A stretch of 64,000 nt of DNA, from assembly GCA_002221725.1 (NCBI GenBank), contig NJFT01000074.1:107880-171879 (forward strand), in the 5' to 3' direction. This document shows, in pieces, positions 53,801 through 64,000 of this stretch. How positions within the stretch are numbered: position 1 is the first letter of the stretch; every line of letters begins with the position of its first letter. A program made the position numbers and the translations under genes. Below the pieces are notes generated by a model. That model was not told where the DNA came from and did not search any database. It worked only from the letters and a program-made list of their open reading frames with translations. The DNA is from Scedosporium boydii. Lineage: Eukaryota; Ascomycota; Sordariomycetes; Microascales; Microascaceae.

Positions 53801-56800
53801 CCACCACCTTTCAAATCAATCCCTTTTCGAGATTGGTAGATTGTCGCCGTCGTTCTGCCTCTCTTCCTCTCTCGCTCCGAAATCTTCTCGTCGCCCCTCA
53901 GTGGGGGCCTTTCGGCACCATTTATTTGCGACACCGGTTGGCGCGTCAAATTCGTCTACTTTACATCAATGTTTGTCGCCAAACACGACCATTCACTCCA
54001 ATATGTTGGGCGTGCAGACCCATGACTGCCAAGCGGCACGAGCGGTACAAGCGTGTCTGCAGCAGAGAAGGCCAATGTGTCTGTACCATCTCCCTTTGCT
54101 CGGCAGTACCTGGCCCAAATGTGTGTTCCTCTGCAGCGCAGATGTGGAATATCTTCCGTACAATGCAACCTTGGACCCAACAGCCGGAGACGTGGCTTCT
54201 AATTATGGAATCAAATCTGATCACTCCCCTGCCGCTTCGCCCACCCTTGTTGCCTTGTATCCTTTCCCCCTTGCCTGTGCCCGCCAGAACTCTACCGTGC
54301 CGTTTGTTTCCCCGCTCGCATTGGTTCTTGTTGTTTCCGCCTGGTCCTTTTTTTTTTTTTTTTCTTTTTTCTCTTTCTTTTTTATTTATTCTTTTTTCCC
54401 TCTACTTTCTCTCCTCCTAGAGCGCAGCGGTGAATTCGCCCCGTCCTTTCCAGCAGCCCCTCCACGCGGAAACCAAGTAATTGATGCGTTGTGTCGGCAT
54501 GGCGATTTGGTAGTCCTTTGATTAATGAAATGACCTGGATCTACTCATCTGTTTGGTAGGATTGAGTCCCTACTCCTCTGCTCTTGATCCCGTCGAAGCC
54601 GATGCAGAGGGATAATACAATGACTTCTACCCTGGCCGTTCGAGTATTGTCAAGACGGACGAGTGATCCAGCCCTGAGGATATTGCTGCTGTGCTGCAGA
54701 GGCGCATTAGTGCCCTGGGTGAGACTTTAGATCCCTCCCTGCCGCCCACCCACCCATCGTCCCATTCTTTCCGCTGTTCTCTCCCAATTCTAGCACCTCG
54801 CACACACCCTCCGCCTTTTGCCCACTACCGAGATCCAATTTACTTGATATTACCCTCGCACCATTTTCGTCCTTTCCCTCTCGCGTGAATACTCAGAAAG
54901 GTGGTAGGCTTGGCAGTGCCATCTCGAGTCCATTGATTCGTTTCTGGCCCCTGCTGTGACTGAGCAGCGCCCGCGTTTTCCTTTGGTAGTGCTCTAAACG
55001 AGTCTCTTTTTATTAACTCTCGATTCTATTCTCCTGTTCTCTCTTCTCTCTTTCATGTTGGTTATTGATTCGTAAAATCTGACGAATGCCCGAAATCTAC
55101 CACATTTTCATGGGCACTCGCCCAACAACGTTTCTCGTTCATTTTGCACGCGTCTGCCAGTTTGCCTCGAGTGGCTTGTCTGGTTGTGTGACAACCTACC
55201 CTTATACCCTTTGCCGTCCAATCTATCGAGTGCGCTGGTTTGTACTAGAATAGGTTGTGTGGGTGTGAGAGAATTGCCTTTCAGAGGACGGGTTTACGAG
55301 CAGTGCTGTTTGTTTCCTCAGGGTCAAGATGTGCTCCAGGATACAGTCCTTGGCGAGACTGGGGCTCACTTCCCTCGCTTCACCCCACCCTCCTCCTCCC
55401 CTGCCCCCGGTCCCTTGCCCCTCACGACACCCCTGCTCACAGCCCCGCCCCTTGTCGCTCCGCTCCCCTGCTCCGCTCCACTACTCTATTCCGTACATGC
55501 TCCAGGTCTCGCATGGTACGAAGTACACGCTCGGCTGTCGTGGTTAGAGTGTGCGAACCATGCTTGCAAAGTGTGGGCTCGATACACTTTGCACTTTAAC
55601 CATAAGCGTAAAAAAGCCTCGCTCTCTCTCGGCCATTCAGCGACTCTGGAGCACCTGAATGGACCCACCACCCATTGCCCATCTTTTTCTATCTATGGAC
55701 GGTCTTCCCTTGTTAGTTCCCGTGCGCAGCGCGGATGCGTTGCGTTCCGTCCGCGCGGTTCTTATGGGAACCTTTTATGGGTATTCAGGGCCCCGTCTCA
55801 CCTCGCACAAGCTATTTGTTAGCGGCGCTTGTATGAACCTGTAGGATGCCTTGGATCCACCCTGCCAACAGGACCCGATCCTCGGTGTTTCTTTCCCATC
55901 ATTGCCCTTCTGCCAACGGCCCCCAGTGTACACAACAAAGCACGGAATATGAGGGCCGTTTCATCCCATGCCCCAGCCGGGCTAACCTGCATACAGTTAT
56001 CTGTTTGTCTCCTCTTTGCTACTTGTAGAGAGTCGAGTACTGACCTCCCTGTCCTCGTTTTCTTTCTCCTTCGTTCTTAGTACACCTACACCCCCCTTTT
56101 CCCACCTGCCTGGAAGGCTAATAAAAAGGCACCCCGAAATGACCATAGTACTTCTTCCTCCTCCTCTGCCACTCCCCCCTTCTAAGTCGCATTTGCCGTA
56201 GCTGGCTGTTGCCATGCGACATCAATACATATCATCCCTCCTCAGCTTTTCCACCCCGGGCTTGCACTCCTTCCCGCCCTGTCGTTCTTCCTACCGCGTT
56301 AGGACCCGAGTGCCATAGAATTCTAGTGGTTCTTTTTTTTTTTTTGTTCCTTTTCCTCCCCCCCCTCTCCCTGTACCATTCCATGTCGTATTGTATAGAT
56401 GTATACACCCATAATTTTGGAATGGGGTCCATCTGTACTTGGGCATAACCTGCACATCAGCCTACGAGAGCATCAGTCTGGTACCTGTCTAGAGAGAAGC
56501 ATGTTTGTTAAATGACACTCCTACCATCCACACGCGCACACACAAAACACACGCACACCCTCCCCCCTTCTTGATTTTTTTCTTCTCACGCCCTTCTTTC
56601 TTTATCAATCCTAAGTTTCCTACTTCTTCCCACCCCATATCTGACATGCATCTCCCCATCCCCGACCCAATTCGCGACCACCTTAAACGTCGGCTTTCCC
56701 AACTTACATCTTGACCTGTCTCTGTTTTCCTAGACGAAGCCTTCTTCGCATCGGGGCTGTGTGCGTTGCTAACTTTGGTGACCTCTCACCCCGAACGAGC

Positions 56801-56970
56801 CCCTGAGGTGTTGCCACTTCTTAGCACGCCTGCCTTCGGCATCTTCCCTCTCCGGACCTGGCCCCGTCTTGTACAAACTTACAAGCAGAGCCTAGTGTTC
56901 CATACTCTACGCTGCTTCGACAGCTCAGCCTCTTTCCCCTGTCGAATCATGTCATTTTGAGCCGCAAGCC
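53801..56970. other. Long pyrimidine-rich region upstream of the C2H2 regulator
   Basis: The plus strand is C/T-rich over about 3 kb, with a T-run at 54350-54375 and a CA-rich stretch at 56520-56560 shortly before the start codon at 56971. The overlapping frames at 53833-54521 reflect this composition. It probably includes a long promoter and leader. No protein is supported. Confidence 0.5.
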
Positions 56971-59162
56971 ATGGCAAGTATCAAATCGATCATGAACGTT
57001 GACGATGACCAGTCGGAGCCCCAAGTGAATAAAAGGGACCATGATCCTACCTCTTCAAACCCGAGGATCCCCATGCCTCCCCACACACCCAACATGGCAA
57101 GCCAATCCTCCTCAAGCAACTCCGCAACCAGCCATCCTCGACATTCTCTTCATCCTTCTTCTCACCAACACTATCACCACCCGCAATCGCATCACCCACT
57201 CTATCTCGACAACCGCTACGCTCATCCTTCTCACGGTCACGCTCACGACCGGAGGACGACTCCGCTGGCGCAACATCCCAGCCCCGCCTCCCCAGAGAAC
57301 TTCTCGCCCGCGTCGTCGTCTTCATTAGTGTCGTCGAGCCACCAGCAGGCCACGAGTAACCCCGGCTATCGAGGGAGCAACACGCCAGATCCAATGGACC
57401 AGCACGGCTACTCCTATGGTTACCACGGCGCATCGTCGTCGTCTTCCTCCCTACCGCCTCCGCCGCCACAGCTTTCGGTCCATTCCTCGTCCTCGTCCTC
57501 CACCGCCAATGCCGCGGGGTCTAGCCCGAAACCCTTCACGAACAACGCTGGTGGAAATTCTCAGATACCGATAAAGTATACGCCGGTTACCCATCGCGTC
57601 AGCAAGGCGTTAAAGGGTCTTCCTGTTCACACATGCAACGATTGCGTTCCACCAAGGGTTAGTCAAAAGAGGGCGCCTCGACAGTTTGGCTTTCTCCTAT
57701 GAACCGCTGGCTGGGCTAGAAGCTTCTACTACCTTTGAAAAGAAAGTACTGATTCGCTAACTTGCACTATTTCCCATAGACGTTTTCCAGGAACGAGCAC
57801 CTCAAGTACGTATGCCAAGAAGTGTCGCCTTTTGACAGAGCGCGAGAGAGGCAGAGAGAACGATCCCAGTGCTAATACCACTCGATAGGCGTCACCAGCT
57901 GAGTCACAAGACCCCGAGCCACGAGTGTAAGATACCCGGCTGTGGCAAGAAATTCCATCGCAAGGATCTCTTGGATCGCCATGAGCAGAAACAGTAAGTA
58001 GAAAGGCAAAAATAACACCCATAGCTCGCTTCTCCCAGCGAGATCCCTATCCGTGTGTGTGGTTCTGTGAGAGCTTACCGATTGACAAGTCTAAAGTGAG
58101 CAGGACAGGCAGATGAGCATGAGGCGTGGAAGCCTGTTCTCTGCTAGCCGCCGTCCCCCGCATTCCACTTCTGATTCTGGCGCCGGGATAATATCTGTAT
58201 CGAGGCACTCGCCGTTCCCTTCTATGCCTGGCCATGGTTCCCAGGGATTCGGAAATCCAAGTCCTGGCCTGTATGATAGCTCCTCGGCTCCAATTGGAAC
58301 CCCCCGTCGCAATTCCACAGCCTTCGGAACCAGCACGACCACTCCTCCTGGCAGCATCGAACCATCTACTCCCATTTCTCCCACCAGCAGCAGTAGCCGT
58401 GCTGACTTGTACGGCCGACCGCTGCCCCAGGGACATGGACAATGCTTTGGTAATAATAACTATGTTTTTTCGGCCCCTTTGTCTCACCAGTTGCCTGTCG
58501 TCCAACACCAACAAATTCTTAGCCCACAAGAGAACTTGATGAATCTTGGCGGCTACCACAGCAATCACGCTCCTCGGCGACCCAGCCTGCAGCTTAATTT
58601 CCTAAGGCCCTCGGACAATCGTAATAACCACACCAACTTTGTCGCGGCTCACGATGGGTCGGGAATCCCATCATCGGCTTCTAGCAGCTACTCGACAGGA
58701 TCAGACCTTACTCGCAGCAACCGCTCGACTGCTCGATCATCAAGCATTGACTGGGTCGACGAGTCAGGGTTTTTGTCTCCCTCCCCGATGCCCGCGAACC
58801 ACAGCGGCGACGGTCCAGTTGAGTTGCTCAGCCCTATAAGTTTGGACACGCCGGTGCCTACCACTTCTATTTCGTCTACATCGGCGGCGATTTGTATTGA
58901 CGCTCTGGATTACCAGTCCCCGCTCTCTTATACGCCCCCCCGAGGAATCCCGAGGGCTTCTGGAAGCACCGTATACAACTCGCTCGAAAACATGCCTTTG
59001 AGCAGTGCGTATACGGAAAATCCGGGCCTTGTCAACCGGCGCCAGCAGCATGGACACCACCAGCAGCAGCAACAGCAGCAGCAGCAGGGGCACATGGATT
59101 CCCTGGTTTGTCAACCCCCGCCCAGAAGCCACTCTCGCTCATTCTCGCTGTTCTCCAACTGA
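56971..59162 (+). CDS. C2H2 zinc-finger transcription factor
   Basis: Four exons: 56971-57657, 57780-57805 (26 nt), 57889-57993 and 58109-59162, giving 623 aa. The phases agree; the last acceptor (GGACAG/GCAG) was chosen because it alone keeps the frame open. Two adjacent C2H2 fingers are assembled across the small exons: an extended one, C-x2-C with VPPRTFSRNEHLKRHQLSH, and a second, CKIPGCGKKF with HRKDLLDRHEQKH. The remainder is low-complexity: Ser/His/Pro-rich before the fingers, Ser/Pro-rich after them, with a polyglutamine run near the C-terminus (CAG/CAA at 59061-59093). The start MASIKSIMNVDDDQ is a plausible conserved N-terminal motif. It is likely a nuclear DNA-binding regulator. 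I cannot assign it to a named factor. The 12.5-kb gene-poor interval upstream is what one often sees before developmental regulators. Confidence 0.87.
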
Positions 59163-61481
59163 CATTTCAGTCTCCGAGGAGGCGGCCCTTTCCCAGAATG
59201 GACGGATAAGATCCCCTCCCTGTACATTCTGCCTGAGCGTGACGATGGACTGCCACACGATCCCAGAGGAGGAACATATTTATCCAAGCATCGAGTCGCC
59301 AACAAGCGTGGCTGTCCCATCTTGATTGTCAGGGATGGCCAGCTTTCTCAACAAGGACTGGCTATGCAGTGCTACGAATGGGTTGAGGTTGCCTGACCGA
59401 CCTGTGCGAGTGCTGTGTTCATGCATATTCTTTCTGTGAAGGCGCCGGGGATTGTTTGATTGCTGTTGCCATTGCGGTAAGTTAAATTATTCGAACCCAT
59501 TGAAGATGTACATTCATCAGAGCTACCCAAGCTGACTCGTGTGAAGGTTGGTGGGAGCGGGTGTATCTTTGCCAGCCCCCATGATAGAGCCAGTGCGTCT
59601 ATTTTTTCGGGTAGATGAGTGTGGGTGCGCGACTTTCGTGTCCCGTGCACTTTCGGGCGAATAACACTGTTCAAACAGTGAGCCAAGAAAGCTCAACCGG
59701 CCAGCACTGGTGATGTTGGGGCAGTATCCATGAAGTCATGGTGGCTGTCGGATCCTAGTGCGAAGATACGAACTGGACGCGGCACGGGAAAGACTATAAG
59801 GAGTGTTGCACCATGCTTCCAATGCACTTGGCTCAATCGAGCCGTTTTGGCGGGCTTTTGTAATGATGAGGGTGAGCGACGAACCTTGTACAACACATTT
59901 CTTTTGGGAACGGTCATGGAGAGGCAATGCTTTTGGTGTCATAAAGGTATACAAGGCTGGGGAATCCGGGGACAGGGCCATGGCATCTATAGAAGGGGAT
60001 CGAAGACCAGGGGATGCAGGGGTGTCAGGGTGGGTGGCGGCAATTTCGGTTGGGCGGCAGCGCTTTTCACTTCTTTTGTTCTGTTTTGTTCTTTTTCCTC
60101 CTCCCTCTTCCTTCCTTTCTCTTGTTATTCTCTTCTTATCTTTTGTGGTTTGTACGCATGCTTATTTTGCTAGACGTTTCTCCATTTTACCCTATGCGGC
60201 ACGGACTTTGCTTGGGAGGGTCTCTTTTTTGCCCTTTTGTTTATTTTTATTTCTACATTACTGATGGATATGGATACGGCTTTGATGACCTGTTCCCGTG
60301 TGCGTTTACTTTTCTTTACATGTTTTTTTCTTCCCCTTCTTTTCTCTTTCGCTTCTCCGATGTCTATGTACCGAGTTATCAAAAGAACATTTGAGTCTTG
60401 TGGGACTTTTATTCCGGAGCACTTGGCTTATTGGTGTTGATCTATGTCGAGTTGGAGTGAATCCTCTTGTCTTTTTGTGGTTCAGGAGGACAGGCGGGGA
60501 TAATGATTGCAGTTGGGGGCTGCTGGAGTTGAGGCGTGAGTGGGTATTGTAAAGATAACCGTTTAGTATAAGAGGACAACGTTCGTCTGCATCCGCTTCT
60601 TCTCTGTTTTACATGGAAATGCTTGGATCTTATCGTTACAAGCGTTGTTTCTACTCATCAAGTGTCGCTATCTCCGAGTCGCCGAAGCAAACTATGACTT
60701 TCACCGAAGAAGGAAGTGGAGCCGAGGACGACGGCAACGAGCGAGCGGTTTGCGGGGAACGCACACACCGACGCAATGGATCGATCTGATTTGACGTTGT
60801 GACAGGAACGAACCTGTTTCGGATTCGGACATCGCGGAAGCTTCTTCCCACCGCTTCCTCCACAAACGAAAGCAGGAACCGGATTACCAATCAAGAAATC
60901 AGGCACAGTGAATCCAATTCTAAGCTACGCCGCAATGTTGTTCCGAGCTGCCCTTTCTTGGCGAAGTTGGACACTGGACAGCCAAAGAAAGCTGCATTTC
61001 CAAGTTGCTCCCAACTCGCCCCGTCGAATTCCTTTGTCTCTCTCTCTCTTTATCAGCCAGCCCTCCGTTTCTTCTTCACGTTTTTTTTTTCCCTCTCCCT
61101 AAAATCCCCCATTCTTTTCCACTTCTAGATGTCTACGCAACATGCGCGTCTACTCTTGTAAATGACGTGATTTGATTAAGCTCTTCGTCCCTGCCGATTG
61201 CGAGGCTCGAGCCTTACCTCTTTTGGGGCGTATCGGCGGCGATCTCGAGTTGTTTCGACTCAGCTCCGGTTCGGTTTGCTCGGGGAAGAACGTGCGTGGG
61301 GGGAAATAAGGCCTCGCATGCGAGCTTCTTACATTGACGGTTTGAAGGAATCTATCTCGGCCTTATTCATTTTCTTAGCCCACTTCCTCTCACCCTCCTA
61401 TGGTGGGATGCATATATATTTAAACCTGGGAATTCTCGCTAGTTTGACATCTCACCCACTCCCGGGGAAGGATCGGAGGAA
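59163..61481. other. Intergenic region, no gene seen
   Basis: Holds the 3' end of the C2H2 gene and the promoter of the MFS gene. T-rich tracts occur at 60070-60370. A short (TC)n stretch (CTCTCTCTCTC) lies near 61037-61049. Frames such as 59730-60173 (+) have no protein character. Confidence 0.5.
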
Positions 61482-63452
61482 ATGGCTGCGGAAACTCATC
61501 CCCCCACAACACTCCGCGACGCCGAATCCGAGTCCTCCGTACCCTCGCCAACCTCGGAAGAAACCCCCCTCCTAAGCAGCGCGAGCTCCACGACGCTCCG
61601 CGATAGCATGTACACACCCAACGGCCCCGACCAACCCCCCGGCTTCCGCCTCCTGGGCCGACCCAACTCCCCTCGCCCGCCGCCTCCAGACGCCGCAGAA
61701 GAAGAAGAAGAATCATCCGGAGGCATCCGCGTAGTATCCATATCCCGCTGGCGCGCCATCACCATAACCCTCAACATGTGGCTCCTCCTCTTCCTCCAAG
61801 CCTCCAACATGTCCGGCATGACAATGACCCAATCCACCATCGCCGCCTCCCTAAACGCCTACTCCTCCGCCATGTGGTTCACCACGTCGTACCTCATCGC
61901 CGCGTCGGCGACCTCTCCGCTCCTGGGCCGTCTGTGCACCATCTTCCCGCCGCGCGGCCTCGTGCTGCCTTGTGCCTTTCTCACGGCCGCGGGTTGTCTC
62001 GTTTCTTCGAGGGCCGAGACTTTCGCGCAGTTCGTGGCCGGGAGGGTCGTCATGGGCGCCGGGGCCGCGGGGGCCATGACGCTGGCGGTTGTGTTTGTGT
62101 TGGGGTTGGTGCGGAGGAGGAGGAGGGGGTTGTTTATTGGGTTGGTGAATGTGGGGTTTACGGTTGGGTTGTCGTTTGGAGCGGTGGTTTTTGGGGCTGT
62201 GGAGCCGGTTATTGGATGGGTATTGCTTTTTCCTCTCTCACTCTCTGGCACGTCGAAACACTAATCATATATTCTGTGTAGAGGGCGTTGTTTTGGACTC
62301 AGGCGCCGCTTGCTGCTCTGGCGGGGCTTGGGATCTTCATCGCCCTGCCACCGCACGTTGGCGTCGATGAACGTGAACGGTCCAAGGCCGGATCTTTCTG
62401 GGCAAAGGCTCGCAAGATAGACTATCTAGGAGCTGTTATTCTGGTACGTTATCTTCTATCCAATGAGACTCTCCACATGTATCCTAATAGAAGGGAAACG
62501 GTAGACCCTCGCTATTGTACTCTTCCTCTACGGTCTCGCCGGAGAAATCCAACCAAAGCCCATCCTCCTCTCCATCGCGGCCCTGGTTGCCTTCCTCTAT
62601 GTCGAATACTACGTCGCAGCAGACCCCATCATCCCCGTCAAGGTCCTCTCCTCGCGAGGCGTCCTGCTTTCCTGCCTAGCGCAGCTCGGCTTCATGTCCG
62701 CGCGCTGGACCCTCTTGTACTACGCGCCCGTATTCATGCTCGCGGTGCAGGGCTACTCACCCCCCGCCGCTGGCTCGATCCTCGTCGCCACCAACTTTGG
62801 CTTCGGCTCGGGCGGTGTCCTAGTGGGTTGGCTGCACATTCGCCGCGGAGGAAGCTTCTGGCTCCCTTCGGCCATCAGTGTGGCCGTCTTTGCGGCTACG
62901 CTTTACCTTCTCTCACTTGTGGGATATCCTAACACGCCGGCGGCGGTGATGGCGCTGACCGTACTCTTAAACGGGTTGGCCACGGGAGCGACCCTCAACT
63001 ACACGCTTGCGCACATCCTACACCTCAGCCACGACGGGACCCAGTTCATCACGACGAGCCTCATGGGTACGGTGCGCGGTTTCGGCGGAAGTTTCGGCAC
63101 AGCTATCGGCGGAGGCGTCTTCTACCGGCTACTCCGCGCCGCCTTGGAAAAAGGATACGCGAATCTCGACGGCGGGCTGACCGAGGAGAGGGCCGAGCTC
63201 GTCCGGAAGTTGCTGGGCAGTCCCAACCACGTCTTCTCGGGGGCCCTTGGACCCGAGGAACAGCGGGTGGCAATAGAAGGGTACGCTGGTGCGTCGAGGG
63301 CGACGTGGGCGGCGGCGGCAGGGCTGGGGGTGTTGGTTGTACTTGCTCAGCTGGGGACGGGGTGGACGAGTCCTGAGGAGGGAAAGGAGACGATTGTGGG
63401 TGATGAGGTTCGCGCGGCGCTGCTCGAAAACGAGGGCGTGGGGGAGGCATGA
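61482..63452 (+). CDS. MFS transporter, DHA2/VBA-like
   Basis: Three exons: 61482-62219, 62282-62443 and 62505-63452, giving 615 aa. The introns (62 and 61 nt) are phase 0 with GTATTG and GTACGT donors; a CCTAAT branch site precedes the last acceptor. The first 85 residues are a hydrophilic N-terminus with the EETPLL acidic-dileucine type often seen in vacuolar proteins. About 14 hydrophobic segments follow, starting at WRAITITLNMWLLLFLQASN. Segments such as FVAGRVVMGAGAAGAMTLAV and the RRRRRGLFIGLVN loop are typical MFS features. The GW/RALFW junction at intron 1 and the 14-segment layout fit drug:H+ antiporter-2 and vacuolar basic amino-acid transporters. Substrate is not known; vacuolar basic amino acids are one possibility. 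Both the family and the gene structure are well supported. Confidence 0.88.
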
Positions 63453-64000
63453 ATGCAAAGCGAGTACAAAATGGTGGATCAGGCAGAGGTTGTTATAGGA
63501 TGTGACATGTAAACGTGACGGATATACCCCTTTCACAGCGAAGAGAATACGGAGAACTCAGCTTTTTTCCCCCTTTACCCAGGCCATCATGGCGTTGGAT
63601 AATGAAGGAGGCCCAGCCCTGCGTTTGTCCCTGAGATCCTAGTCGTTTACTGGACTCGGTAGACTCCGCTGTCAAGACAGATTTCCCACCCCCTTAACTG
63701 GGAAAGGAAAGCTGAAACGGCCATGGCTGTCAAAATCGCGTTAGAAGCCCGACATATCTCCTTGTGATATGTATCAGCCCGCATTGCGACAAGAACTTCT
63801 CTCATAGCTGGGAAACGCCCAAGAGACTGGGATAAATCGAAAACAGCCAAAAGTCTCCGCCGATCAAAGTTTCAAGGTTGAGCAGGTTACAGATTCATCC
63901 CATCTCGCAATCTCAGTCCAGGCCGTCTATCCTGCTTTAGCCAGCGATCCCATCTCATCTTTTCAACCCCCAATCCAAGTCTCCTTGCTGCCTCGCCTTC
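63453..64000. other. 3' flank of the transporter gene; no further gene seen
   Basis: A 67-codon minus-strand frame at 63647-63850 has no recognisable feature. A gene starting beyond the window edge cannot be judged. Confidence 0.4.

Noticed and set aside
53833..54521. Two overlapping plus-strand frames (195 and 226 codons)
   Set aside because: They lie in a pyrimidine-rich stretch, end in poly-Phe/Ser runs from T tracts, and contain no motif.

Overview
The window is nuclear DNA of a filamentous ascomycete (Pezizomycotina, most likely a Sordariomycete). The evidence is: genes split by short GT-AG introns (about 55-115 nt) with CTAAC/CTGAC-type branch sites, pyrimidine-rich leaders, a tRNA-Lys(CTT) gene, and fungal families such as a Mag2/RNF10 RING protein, a NASP-type histone chaperone, Mpp10, Gyp1, Hrp1, Pct1, a HeLo-like/NACHT protein and fungal C2H2 and Zn2Cys6 regulators. 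The genus cannot be told from the sequence alone.

Layout. 1-5.3 kb: a divergent APH-fold protein, an intronless protein of unknown function and the tRNA. 6.1-11.3 kb: mag2-like and NASP-like genes on the minus strand. 13.7-19.0 kb: one minus-strand gene joining an AMPK-type glycogen-binding domain to a long repeat tail through a 2,976-nt intron. 20.0-23.1 kb: a C-terminally short NACHT gene between two diverged direct repeats. 23.2-29.2 kb: mpp10 (+) and gyp1 (-), the latter with a predicted 10-nt micro-exon. 29.2-33.2 kb: hrp1, with a 2,129-nt intron that holds what looks like a second promoter and an in-phase alternative first exon. 35-41 kb: decayed genes, namely an unrecognised fragment, a GNAT pseudogene, a Zn2Cys6-regulator pseudogene and the C-terminal remnant of a TauD-like dioxygenase. 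42.8-44.4 kb: pct1. 44.4-57.0 kb: a 12.5-kb interval with no supportable gene in front of a C2H2 regulator (57.0-59.2 kb). 61.5-63.5 kb: a DHA2-type MFS transporter.

Most genes are unlinked housekeeping functions: ribosome biogenesis and quality control, chromatin assembly, mRNA 3'-end formation, phosphatidylcholine synthesis and Golgi Rab control. No biosynthetic cluster, CRISPR array or intact transposon was seen. The most unusual signal is that two genes (the glycogen-binding/repeat gene and hrp1) carry multi-kilobase introns, very long for this group, and each intron contains promoter-like sequence placed so that a second start would give a protein with a different or missing N-terminal part. 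The NACHT gene between direct repeats and the cluster of decayed genes at 35-41 kb show that parts of the window are turning over quickly.

All gene models were built by hand from open frames and splice signals. Family assignments rest on recognised motifs, not on database searches.
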